From contig OY720632.1 in the NCBI GenBank assembly GCA_963169105.1, forward strand, positions 9,052,001-9,116,000: a stretch of DNA of 64,000 bases, read 5' to 3'. The DNA comes from Ceriagrion tenellum (Eukaryota; Arthropoda; Insecta; Odonata; Coenagrionidae). Below the pieces are notes generated by a model. It made no database searches, was not told where the DNA came from, and saw only the letters and a program-made list of their open reading frames with translations. A program made the position numbers and the translations under genes. This document shows positions 48,340 through 59,058 of the stretch, piece after piece (position 1 is the stretch's first letter; every line of letters starts with the position of its first letter).

Positions 48340-48780
48340 TACCCTGCTAAAAAATTCCTTAACAGCTGTTCTGTAGAACATAAGGAATTATACAGAAATT
48401 GACTCTCTTTCTTCAGAACTACTTCCATTTCTAAGGATCTGTACGGAACATGAGAGCATGACTCTACAGAACATATGTTCCGTAGATTTATTTTCTGCAG
48501 AGCAAAATAACTCCTTACTAGCTGTTATGTAGAACTTCCGCAACTCTACGGAAATATGAGAGGTTTCCTTGAGCTTGTAAGGAGTTCTACAGAGCGTCAG
48601 GGGGCTTCTATAGAACGTCCTAAGGTGTTCTGCAGAACATCCTAAGGTATTTTGCAGAACGTCATAGGGAATTCCGTAAAATGGCGTTTCAATACTTAAA
48701 GTAGTATTTACTGAACTTTTTAAGAAATTCTGTAGTATTCACAAGGAAACTATACAGAACTTTTAGCGGGGTATATATTG
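48340..48780. repeat. degenerate array of TTCTGTAGAAC-like palindromic motifs
   Basis: About a dozen variants of (T/C)TCT(G/A)(T/C)AGAAC appear, often followed by (A/G)TCCTAAGG, for example near 48372, 48470, 48615, 48630 and 48655. The spacing is irregular. Confidence 0.6.
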
Positions 48781-49246
48781 CATAAATAGTGGTAAAAATG
48801 ACATTGGACGGCCTCTGGTAGAGTGGCAGCACGCAGGGAACGTTTATGTGTTCTCTGACTTTCGCGGATATTCCCTAAATAACTCATTATCCTTCGGGTT
48901 TTCATTTTGTAAATAAGCATTAAACCTATATTATATCGAACATTGCCCTTAATTACTCATCTTAAATATTGATAAATTTCTCCGCCAATTAAAGTATAAT
49001 CGAAAGAATGCCATGGCATGTGTACAAAAGGTTTCGAAGCATGTCCATTTTGGCGTTTTCCATCGTGAGAGTTACCCTCTGCCAAACTTTCATTCACAAA
49101 AGATGTCTCTGTCTGTAACAACAGGGCGGCGGTCTACATCCGAGCATAATGCATTTGGCCGCACTTTTTGCTTAGTTTAAGTAATTGTTTTAGTAGTACC
49201 CTTGGTTACATTTCCTAACAGTTTCAACTCTGTGGCTGTAGGAATT
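48781..49246. other. non-coding, nothing recognised
   Basis: No supported feature. Confidence 0.4.
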
Positions 49247-49632
49247 CTGTGTAGGCATAGGAGCAGAATTCGTAGATCTTCGGCCGGTGCTCGGACCGTA
49301 CCGGACTCCCCTCAACAGGGTGCATTACTCCGCCTGGGCGTCAGAACAGATGGCTCGTAGGATTTTCGAGCATTGTAGCCATTTTATAGGCTAGAGAGCT
49401 GCTCATTCAATAGGATTCAAAAGTATACATCCGACGACAGACTGCGAGTCAATTCGAGTAACGTAGATATTCATCGTCCAAAAAACTTGAGAGAAGCACA
49501 AATTAAATGTTGCTTCCATAGCGAAAATAATTCCAACGCGCGCTCTAAACGTAACTGCGAAACTTCCAAGAAAAACTCGCTTCTCAGTGGTTTCAGAGAA
49601 CATCAAAAAGGTAATACACAAAATTACAGAAA
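49247..49632 (+). repeat. inverted copy of the LINE 5' part (left arm of a fold-back)
   Basis: Reverse-complement match to 50090-50472, with indels, from GCATAGGAGCAGAATTC to AATTACAGAAA. It repeats the end of ORF1 and the spacer before ORF2 of the adjacent LINE, in opposite orientation. Confidence 0.85.
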
Positions 49633-49639
49633 CAGAGAG

Positions 49640-50090
49640 GTTGAAATCTCCACCGATAATTATTACGCTTTTGTTATCTCTCGAGGTAAATGATAACCGA
49701 GTTTCTAATTTGTACGACAGGTCTATTTTGGAATGTGGTAGTTTGTAAAATGAACGTATATGTATAGTTATGTTTTGTTGCTTAATAGTCCACAATACGC
49801 TCTCTATATCATAGTCGTCTAATTTGTGTTCGAAACTATTCAAATGCGATTTAACTGCTATGAATACTCCGCCGCCAGTCCTATCCGGTCTATCTCGTCC
49901 ATAGATCTTATATCTTGTCGGAAAAACTTCGCTATTGTTGATATCCTCTGCACGCCAGCTCCCTGTTCCAATTACTATATCTGCGTTTTCAAATATATGC
50001 TCAACTTTGGCACGTTTGTTCTTAACGCTACGGAAATTTAGTATTACTGAATTAATATCACATTTAGCTTCACGAATGTCGGTTCGCTGT
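49640..50090 (-). pseudogene. LINE endonuclease domain, truncated
   Basis: Minus-strand blocks: INSVILNFRSVKNKRAKVEH, DIVIGTGSWRAEDI (the (T/G)E-W block), RTGGGVFIAVKSHLNS, ESVLWTIKQQNITIHIRSFY and SVIIIGGDFNLS (catalytic GDFN). These are the conserved blocks of apurinic-type LINE endonucleases of the CR1/L2 type. It ends right after GDFNLS at the fold-back junction. At least one stop near 49965 interrupts it. Confidence 0.8.
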
Positions 50091-50344
50091 TTTCTGTAAT
50101 TCTGTGTATTACCTTTTTGATGTTCTCTGAAACCACTGAGAAGCGAGTTTTTCTTTGAAGTTTTGCAGTTATTTAGAGAGCACGTGTTGGAATTATTTTC
50201 GCTATGGAATTAACGTTTATTTATTTGTGCTTCTCTTAAGTTTTTTCGGCAATGAAGGTCTACGTTACACGGATTTAACCGGAGACTGTCCTCGGGTCTA
50301 TACTTTCGAATCCCGCTCTCTAGCCTAAAAAATACCTACAATGC

Positions 50345-50850
50345 TCAAAAATCCGATAAGCCACCCGTTCTGATGCCTGGGTGGAGTAATGCACCCCAGA
50401 ACGGTTGAGGGGAGCCCGTTACGATCCGAGCACCGGTCGAAGATCTAGGAATTCTGCTCCTATGCTTACACAAGTCCCACTGTCTCCTGTTCACGCAGTC
50501 AATCGTCACTCCAAGCACGGTGATCGCGGTTGGTCCACGGGACACCACTACAAATGGTCTGCCGCAAATCGACCCTAGATGCCCTCCGGACGCGTTCCAC
50601 CTCTGAGCTTAAATCCCTGAAGGAATCAAAAATCTTGTCAGCACTATGCTGGGACGCGTGATTGTTGCCGACATGGGCCATCACCCGCAGGATTTAGCAG
50701 CCCGTATCTCCAACCGCTGTGCGTATCGCAGCCGTGGTGTTGGGTACCTATCCTCCTGGTGTACACCAGGAGGTGACCCGTTGGTCCGCTCCGCCCCTCC
50801 TTGCCCTCTTCCGCAATTCGGGCAAGGTGTTTCTGAACAAGAGTCCTGAG
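50345..50850 (-). pseudogene. LINE ORF1 with SGNH-esterase-like block, broken
   Basis: The frame reads MAHVGNNHASQHSADKIFDS followed by FRDLSSEVERVRRA. CR1-type ORF1 esterases have HVGTND--------I---F--L at this point; here GNNH replaces GTND. Stops and frame changes follow before ITPPRHQNGWLIGF. Confidence 0.5.
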
Positions 50851-50889
50851 AGCAAGTTTCTGAATAAAATCAGAAATGTGTCCACAGAT

Positions 50890-51440
50890 AACTTCTCTAC
50901 ATCTCTAAATTCGCTCAATGAAAAATCCACTAGTTTAGTTGGAACAGAAAATCGCTGTACTGGGGAAGTATCTATCTCTCTCAGGAAAATGCATGGAGAA
51001 GTTACTGTTTTCCATCAAAGAACTGAAATATGACGATGTTAAATTGACGATTTATCAAGGAAAAAGGGGCAAAAATTTCTTAGGATTGAGTCCTTTTCAC
51101 TCCAAGTTTGGTATAATTAATTATGATAAAAATTTTCCTGACACTGTGTCGTACTATAATTCAACGAATTATGGGGAGGACCTTGTGGACAAAATGGCGA
51201 GGCAGTAGATACGTATTACTCAGAGCGTTGTCAGGGAGGTGGCTTATTCATAGTTTCTATAACATTCTAGACCTGGCAGCAATAAATGCAGTTGTGATAC
51301 ACTGTGCCATCACTGGGAGGAAAATTTTACAAATAAATTTCATCCAACAACTTGTGGAGGAACACCGCAACAGTTTCACGAATCAGAGAGGGAGTCGGGA
51401 ACAATTATTTGAAGAAGGAAGATGCACTAGTGTCAAATGC
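50890..51440 (+). pseudogene. piggyBac-like transposase, C-terminal part, frameshifted
   Basis: The first frame (50939-51208) has VKLTIYQGKRGKNFLGLSPF, then FPDTVSYYNSTNYGEDLVDK; the Asp before K is in the place of the third catalytic Asp (VD-M/L). The second frame (to 51458) has LSGRWLIHSFYNILDLAAIN then AVVIHCAITGRK and FIQQLVEE. (R-WP)--F-N-LD-A-INA-VI is the signature after the catalytic core of piggyBac transposases. One frameshift near 51200 and the missing N-terminal half make it a relic. Confidence 0.8.
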
Positions 51441-53394
51441 ATAAACAAAAAACAGTAAAAATATAGTTATTATTATAAACAATACAATGTATTCTTACGT
51501 AAAATATACCACGTTTGTGGATGTGTTTCATTACAATTATAAAACAAAAACTTCAGTAATTTGCTTTTAATTTTCCGGAAAATTCCGACTTAGGCACAAA
51601 ACAATATTTTCAGCTTGTTAATTGCAATCAAAATTTGAAAATTTCAAGAAGTGTGTGCAATAATGTGAAGGACTTTCGTAGTTTCTTTAGCTATGTCATT
51701 TTAGACAAAAAAAAAATAAAATGGACAAAACGGGCGATGTTGTTGACAAAATTGTGAATATTCTAAAGTGAAAATATCGATCTGTATGAAGAAAAAAGTG
51801 GTAGTTTGTAGATTAAACTGTTAAATTGTTAACTTAAATGGTACAAAGTGAGGAATTAATTCATTAATTAGTGTGGATTAGAGTGACCCGCTTTGGGCGA
51901 GGAATGATGTCGGAAAGTCGGGGCGTCCTAGTGTTAAAGCCCAAAGTGTATTAACTGTATGCTGTTTATCTATATCCGCATGTGACACCATGATCTTTGA
52001 CTTAGAAACAACGCTTTCTTCTCTTCCTGTAGGTAGGTTTGATCTCACGCTAGAAATTTTTTTTACAACCTCGGGCGTGAGGCCAAACCCCTCGCCCTGT
52101 GAAGAATGGCCGCACATCTGGCGTCAATATTTTTACATTCCCCCTCTCCAATTCTCATTAAATTTACGGTCCCTAAATTCTTCTATAAATCTAAAGAAGT
52201 CTCCTGACAGAAATACGCTCGCCAACGTCTTCAAACTCCCGGTTTCTTCCATAGCGAATATCGACACTAACTGCAATTTACTGCGATGAAAAGTAGATGT
52301 CCTCCTCCTATGATAATAGCTCGAATCCCCGGTCGATCACGTTCGATCCAGTCCTCTATCGACTCTTACTCGCATCGCAGTTCGCGTTCAAAAGTACGAG
52401 TCGAGCTTAACAGTCGACTGCTACGTGTAAACTCACCTTTTGAGGATTCTGTTCCGAGGTTTCTACTCATGCGCGCTCACCCCGCGAGTGTCACTCCTCG
52501 TTCACACCACGATCATACTTGTACAGGGAAGAGAAGGCGAAGGGCCAATTCCGGCTATTAAGGGGTAAACACTGTCGCGATAGTTGGCGCCTCTGCTGAT
52601 TCGAGATATGAGACTCTACTGGTCATATGACGGAGACTCTGAAAGATAATGGGTTATCAGATGATCCAATCCATCTGGATCTTTCCGGTAGAGAAGTTGT
52701 TTGTATTTTCTAGAACAACAAATTGTACAAGGAATAGCTGGTTTGATAAGATTAATATTGACAACGGAAAGCAGCATGCAAATGAAGCTCAACGAAGCGG
52801 AGTCGAATAACGGTCAGGTAGAAAACGTATTGCCAAAAACATCTCAATCAAGGTATCTCGCAATAAAAGGTCTGCTCATCTCTTGACTCCTTGTCAAATG
52901 TTGGCTTGTGTGACAAGTCAACAGAAGAGAATCAGTCCGCCATACTGGACCTCATAGTTTTCATTGGAATGGATTCCAATGTATTCTCCAAGAAAGATAC
53001 ATCACGGGACTTTTCTTAGGCTCAATGTATCTTTCAATCTGTGGGTTCGGGATATGAGGCTCTACTGGTCAGTCGTCCTTTATTGTCCTCGCAGTAGCCG
53101 ACAAGAGTCAATCTCCTGCTTTCCGGTTCCAACTAACCGCGACACTATTGGAGAATGGGGGCATATGCCGAGCACCCAAATAGCTTCTTCACGTGAACAA
53201 TACCCGACCCCGCTGTGAACAACGTACCACTGTATTGGCGGTCACTTCCTTTCGCACAACATCACTGACGGCCTTCTATATAGTCCTTGTTTTTCGTCAA
53301 GTGAGTCGTAGATCCTTAGTCTTCATACAGGTTTTTCCCTCCTTATTTCACTGACAGGGTACCGGGCAAGAAAAACTCTTATTCCCACGGTCGT
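51441..53394. other. non-coding; possible eroded LINE pieces
   Basis: 52900-53010 on the + strand reads ESAILDLI-like sequence resembling the end of LINE endonucleases (N-LDLI), but it is too short to call. A 22-bp block (GATATGAGACTCTACTGGTCA with one change) occurs at about 52605 and 53051. Confidence 0.3.
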
Positions 53395-53905
53395 TTGCTT
53401 TACTTACATCACTGCTATGCCCCACTTTCTCCGTACTCCTACTTCCAAAGCGTGTTCACCAAGTCTTCGCAGAATACATCCGTGACGCTTAACGATCGTT
53501 ACTGGCAAACGACGCCGCCTATTGATATTCGGGCTCGCGGAATGGAAAATTTGTTAAAATCGCTCAGTCCAAATAAGTAACCCGATCCTGAATGAATTCC
53601 TTTCCGCGTGTATAGAACTAGCTCCAGATACAGCTCTCTACTTGTAGATAGTCTTTAGATAATCCATCAAGGAACACGCAGTACCCAAAGACTGGAAAAT
53701 TACCAATGTAACGCCAATATTTAAAAGTGGTGATAAGGAACAGCCACCAAGTTACAGACCGATATCCCTAACATCTATCTCATGCAAATTCCTTGAACAT
53801 ATAATTGTAAGCTCAGTCATGAAACACCTAAATAAGCAGACTGGCTGATAAAATCACAACACGGATTCAGGAAAGGAAGATCCTGCGAAACTCAATTAGC
53901 ACTGT
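53395..53905 (+). pseudogene. LINE reverse transcriptase, N-terminal part, broken
   Basis: Blocks on the + strand: MENLLKSLSPNKSDP-like, then AVPKDWKITNVTPIFKSGDK, then PPSYRPISLTSISCKFLEHI, then QHGFRKGRSCETQLAL-like in another frame. These are RT blocks of CR1/Jockey-type elements in the right order. Stops at about 53578 and 53845 and frame changes show decay, and the catalytic ADD block is missing. Confidence 0.85.
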
Positions 53906-54470
53906 TTCCCACGATATTTGACATGCCCGCTTTGCATGCATTTTTCCGTTGCCTGCATGTTCCGACTGATGGCACTGGAAGCACTTGAACGTTTTCTTTT
54001 CCAGCTTTATTGCACCAGCTGACAGAAGTGATGCTTCGTCAAGGAGTTTTTTGCCTCTCACAAAAACCCGGGGGTTTTCTTGGAGAAGCTTTGCTTTTGC
54101 AATAATACGGATGACCTTTATCGACGAGGTCTCCGTCGCCATAGGGCCATGCGCAGCTGGAATACCGCTAAAGAGGATCACCGCCGAGGACTTGTCCTTT
54201 AGGGGTCGACGTCGGCCAACTGCTGTGACACCAACGAGGCCATCGTGATGTATTCCTCAAGTGATGGAAAATTCTCAAACTTCAAGGCAAACAACGTACG
54301 TACAATGAAGTCAGACAGAGAGCCGCCTCGTAAGCCCTCTGTCCTCGCTCAGCTTCTTTGAATAGCGGACGACGATGAGCTATTGGAAGCGGCTTACTTA
54401 TGGTTCTCGCATTCTTTACGGACAAAGATGATACAAGGTTGTAGAGAAGAGGATCCGCATTCATTATACC
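53867..54470 (-). pseudogene. LINE Gag-like ORF1 fragment
   Basis: Minus-strand frames include SSIKVIRIIAKAKLLQENPR, VFVRGKKLLDEASLLSAGAI and FKCFQCHQSEHAGN followed by KRACQIS. C-x2-C-x4-H near the end of a basic ORF resembles a retroelement CCHC knuckle with decayed later residues. A neighbouring frame (54282-54464) may be its start. It abuts the oppositely oriented LINE RT relic. Confidence 0.45.
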
Positions 54471-54669
54471 ATGCTATACTTTAAAATAGTCGAAACCATA
54501 ATGCAAAATATTTTTAAAAAGTTCAGTCCTAAAGAATATCTTAGAAATGGAATAAGAGATAACTGCTGATTTACAAATAAATGGTCGATGTGAATATTAC
54601 ATTACCTTAAATGGGTCTCCCGAGCTAAATATTTAAGTTATCTATTGTGTTGAGGTGACTGTTAGCCAA

Positions 54670-54915
54670 AAACAGGGAACCGAACCGGAGCTGAACCGTC
54701 GAAAAACGAATCGCTCCAGAGGTTTTTTTCTGAACCGGTTCGAATGGCGAACCTCCGCGGTGGTTCGGAGTGGAGCGGAAAAATCTGTGGTGCGCTCCGG
54801 TTCGGAGCGGAGCGATTGTCGGAGCGCCGTCGGAACGGAGCGTTAGCACTCATCTCACCGCTCCGAACCCCTCATGGAGCCCCTATACAACTATCGCTCC
54901 GGAGCGCGTCTTAAC
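54670..54915. repeat. GC-rich GGAGCGG/GAACCGG palindromic-motif region
   Basis: Dense GGAGCGGAGCG, GAACCGGTTCG and CGCTCCGGAGCG motifs, like terminal regions of some hAT-type MITEs. No clear boundaries were found. Confidence 0.35.
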
Positions 54916-55081
54916 ACTCCAGGCGGCAAGGACGAGGGTACCATGAGGCATCAGTCAATTGCAAAACAACTCTTGTTCAACCTAAAGATAAAGTCTTTGG
55001 ATAGGATAGATGTAGTTGAATGGACTGCCCTTTCGTCTAGTGCGGGATGGAATGGTCGGCTAAGCTAGTCAATTAGTTCAT

Positions 55082-55264
55082 AAATGGATTTATTTAAATA
55101 ACTTTTACAAACCACAAAAAAATACAACTCACGACCCGGGTTTCAACGCGTTTGCGTCATCTTCAGGTGCCATCAGGACCTGAAGATGACGCAAACGCGT
55201 TGAAACCCGGGTCGTGAGTTGTATTTTTTTGTGGTTTGTAAAAGTTATTTAAATAAATCCATTT
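55082..55264. repeat. perfect palindrome, 87-bp arms and 9-bp loop, with hammerhead-like cores
   Basis: The arms 55082-55168 and 55178-55264 are exact reverse complements around GCCATCAGG. Each arm, read outward from the centre, has CTGAAGA, a small hairpin (GACGC-AAAC-GCGTT), GAAA, the self-complementary ACCCGGGT and then C: the order of conserved parts in a minimal hammerhead ribozyme. Hammerhead motifs are known in the terminal repeats of Penelope-like elements. A related copy lies at 40051-40145. Confidence 0.6.
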
Positions 55265-57377
55265 TAGAAATGTATTACCACAAAGTTACCAGAGAGATTG
55301 TTTCATTCAATTAGTTCATGCTTTAAGAGTGCCTAAGACGAGGCTACGCTCGGTTTGTTACGAAAATATTGTAATATAAATTCTTGGGAATGAGATTATT
55401 ATTCTTTAAACACTCTGCATTACTATAAATTAATAATCTTCTATCACCTTTGATATTAATGTTCTCTAAAATTTTATTCCGTCATATTCAATTAATATTA
55501 ACGTTGCAGCTATTGGACTTGGAATGAAGTTGTATTCATTTTGTGGCGTTCGTAACTTTTACCATCAATGTGATCATCTGCGACTATGCAAATGGGTCAA
55601 AAACTTATAGTAGATGTACTTCAGTTTAACTGTATTCAACATCTAAGGTTGTTTCGAGGATAATAATTTTCAGTGGAAATTCAGGAGTGGGTTTTTTAAA
55701 GCTGATGTATGTGATTAATACAAGAAAACTTAAGCAACATGTTTGAGCCACCTAATGGCCCACCTGGAGGGGTCTTTAGGGCCCAAGAACATTTCGAGTG
55801 TAGTACAAGTCCTTTCCTGTTGTATTATGTTCAAGTATGCATAATTTCAAGAATGTCGTATGATTAAAAATCTATCACTGTGAAGTAACATGACAAGCAC
55901 CAATTTGGGCTCCAGGACCGATTAGGGCCCAAATGTTAATTTTGACCTCAAAGACCAAATCATGGCATCAGAGGTTCAATTCAGGCATAGTGGTTCACGT
56001 AATATTTTTGTGAAATTCTAGATTAGCAATTCTCTAAAGGCCTCAGAGGACTAACATAAACACCAAGAAAAGGACGTGTCAAATGCATTTACTCTGCAGC
56101 AGTCACTAACCACACATGGAGAGTTTGGGGTGAAATATTTTCCCAACTAAAATCTCTATGTAATTCTGATATATTGATTTTGCAAAATGAACTGTAAAAG
56201 CCTCGGAAATAAGTTTCCAATTCATGCCTTTGGTGCGGTTTCCAAGTAAATAAACTACGGCTACGTGTAAACGCAGCTTAACGTTTAGTGACCGAAGTTT
56301 CACTTTGGGTTGGCAGTAATCTCATTGGATGGAAGGGAGAGAAAGAAAAGGGACTGAAAGTGGAATCCGAAGTTGTCGTCGACCCGGGAGAGTGGAGAAA
56401 TGGGGGGGGGAGGAGGAGGAGGAGGAGAGGGGGGAGGGAACAACCCCTTAAGGACACAGGAGCACGCACAATCCTCGGGCGAATGAGGCTCGGGGAGGTT
56501 TATTGAATATGCCCCTGATGATCCTCTCTTGTGTCCCTAACCCCCCTCCCCCTTTTCATCTCCACCCACATTTACTGTCCTCCTCCGGCGCCTGCATTGC
56601 AGTGCTCAGCTCTCCCCTCTCCCCCCTTCTCCCCGACCCCCCCCAACCCCCAGGTCACACCCCCCCTCCACCACCTCCTCCCCTTCCCCACGCCATCCCC
56701 CGAAACGCCCCCTCGCCCTTGGACTGATTCTTTGACTTTTGGAAGACGTCGTCCTGTCTGAGTCGTCTCTGATGACGGCATAGTTTACCCTCGAATCAGT
56801 CCTTTCTGCACGCATCTTTCTCATGGCAAATCCTGTGCCGCTTACTGTCCGCATAGTTCATACGCTTTGCATTACTATCGGTACAAAAATATGTTGACTC
56901 GAGTGTAGACACTGATTTAAAATGAACCGTGATGCCCATATGAATGCGATTTACACCAAATTTTATCTTGTTTTATTTTACGTTTAACGGCAGTTGCCGA
57001 TTATTTTTAAATTACATTCATCGATTTTTTTAATCCTGTGAGAACAAAGAAAGTGCCGGTTTTTTTCGCCATTTTCGAACGGAGCGCTCTCTTTGATATT
57101 TAATAGTGAATAAACTTGAAGTTTAATCGTAATGAACCAGTAGCATTGTGTTGGAAAAACATATTTAAATGTATCTTTAAACGTTCAGTTTTTTTCTAAT
57201 GTGCCATAAAAAGTTATTAACAAGTTTATGAAACGACTTTTTTTTTGTTATGAAAAGTAGTAAAGCAAGATCTCGGTCTCGTTTCGAAGCTCTTTACAGC
57301 AGTATTTAATAACAATTACCATCGTAAACTCACATTGTGATATCGATTTTAACGAGTTAATATACAACCAAGTATTT
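55265..57377. other. non-coding with low-complexity tracts
   Basis: 56400-56440 is G/A-rich and 56530-56720 is C-rich; frames over them are compositional. Nothing else recognised. Confidence 0.4.
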
Positions 57378-57480
57378 TAGCGGGCCCGAGCCAGCGGTAA
57401 GACGGCCGTCTTCGCGAGAGGTGAAAGTAGTAGATGCCACTTAACTCTCGTCCGGGTCAGAGTCCTCTGGATTGCATTCT
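57378..57480 (+). repeat. possible tRNA-derived SINE head
   Basis: GGGCCCGAGCCAGCGGTAAG resembles an A box in context (GAGCCAGCGG), and GGTCAGAGTCC, about 65 bases on, resembles a B box (GGTTCGAATCC) with mismatches. The tail is not defined. Confidence 0.3.
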
Positions 57481-59019
57481 CAACACTACTACTCCCTCAC
57501 CAAGTGGAGTCGTCGCATACCTACGCTTTCACTGTGGAAATTGTCGTCCGCCACTTTTAGATTCACCTCGGTCTTGGGATGAGGGCAGAAATTTTTATTT
57601 TCGCAAGTTAATGTGATATGAGAAGCATTTCGAGTGTTCATTCGTTTTTGAGATTTTGCCTGAACCTTGTAGGAACATTATATATTAACAGATCAAAGCG
57701 TGACACCTTTGAAAAACGACGGAAATGATGATTATAACTACGGATCAATACGCAGCATATAGGGTGATGTTGGAGCACAAGGGAAGACTTCTCTTGATAG
57801 GAAAGTCAAAAGATTCGCTACCAAACCACAAAATTTAAAGTGCAAACATATACTATTGACGTAAACTCACATTACGTGATGTCATCATCAGAAATAGTTC
57901 ATAGTCATTCGTATGAAAACGATGCAATGGAGCATTTTCCCTGCGAATTGTGACGCTGGGAGAGGATAATGCACTGAGAAGTGATTCACGTCGTGAATGA
58001 GAATCGTTCGCACATAACCACAGGGGATGACATTGCTGGCACTATCTACTACCAATTAATGTATTGAGAGCATTACGATGAAGACACAACATGACGGCTT
58101 GGTTTTTGGAAGGAATTTAACTTAAATCCAGAGTGATAGCACTACTACTACGACTCGCTTCATAATTGTTAAATTACTGGTCTGTCATCATTTACCATGA
58201 GATTAATACACCGATGGCCATAATAGGAATGACCACGAGTGGAGATAACTTATTAAATGTTACACTTGCTGAATAAATTCATGGCTAAGGAAAACGTTAA
58301 TTCAAAACGAGGATGATAAGGAAACTTATGGGGCTGAAGATCATTACTAAGAACTTAATATGAAATACTGGAATAATAATTCAATCAGCCGTGCCTTATT
58401 CGCCATGATATTATTTTACTAAAATGTTAAATAGAGGAATAACCGAGACTAGAGTCGACGTATCTGGTTTTTTTTTCGAGCTGCCTTTGGAGAAAAGGGT
58501 GATATTACTGTAATTGAAGTTGAATGAATCCTAGCACTGGCAAAATATCCACAAGGCGAAATAGAGGAAAGAAAAGCATTAATATTATGTTTTCAGAAGC
58601 ATTCACTTGACATTCAGTCAACGTTTATGTGCGGAAAAATATATTTAAGTATAAAATAAAAGAAACTTCTTACTTTAAGGACTTCTTACAAGGACTATTA
58701 CCTGTAGCCAGCATTATTAATTACGTCTTGATAACTCACTCACAGAAAAAATAGTAATTGCATTTAAAGAAGGCAAATCACTCAAATTCCATTTTACTCG
58801 TAGTTGCCGAGAGAATGACACAATTTTACTGACAGATAATTCTCAAAACTCAACTAAACAGAGTAACACCTCACTACTATAAAGACCACTAGCGTATGAA
58901 GACCACCAACTATAAACAGTTACCATACTCTCCCGGATAATATTTTCCAATCACTATCTCCTCCCCTATGTGAAATTATCTCTGAATTTGATGCAAGACT
59001 CTTTCGCTTGTTCCTAATA
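57481..59019. other. non-coding, nothing recognised
   Basis: No supported feature. Confidence 0.4.
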
Positions 59020-59058
59020 GTTACAACCCTCAATCACGCACAAGAACAACTCTCAATC
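59020..59058 (+). repeat. 39-bp direct repeat, copy 1
   Basis: GTTACAACCCTCAATCACGC plus 19 more bases recurs exactly at 60226-60264. Confidence 0.9.

Larger units (their letters stand above)
49633..50850 (-). mobile_element. non-LTR retrotransposon (CR1/L2-like), ORF1 end plus endonuclease, truncated
   Basis: On the minus strand an esterase-like ORF1 relic (50345-50850) is followed by the start of ORF2 with an endonuclease (49640-50090). It stops abruptly inside the endonuclease, where it meets the inverted arm at 49632. No RT is attached. A + strand RT relic of a similar group is at 53395-53905. Confidence 0.75.

Noticed and set aside
51878..52289. Frames on both strands as a LINE ORF1
   Set aside because: No zinc finger, esterase or coiled-coil pattern that could be defended.
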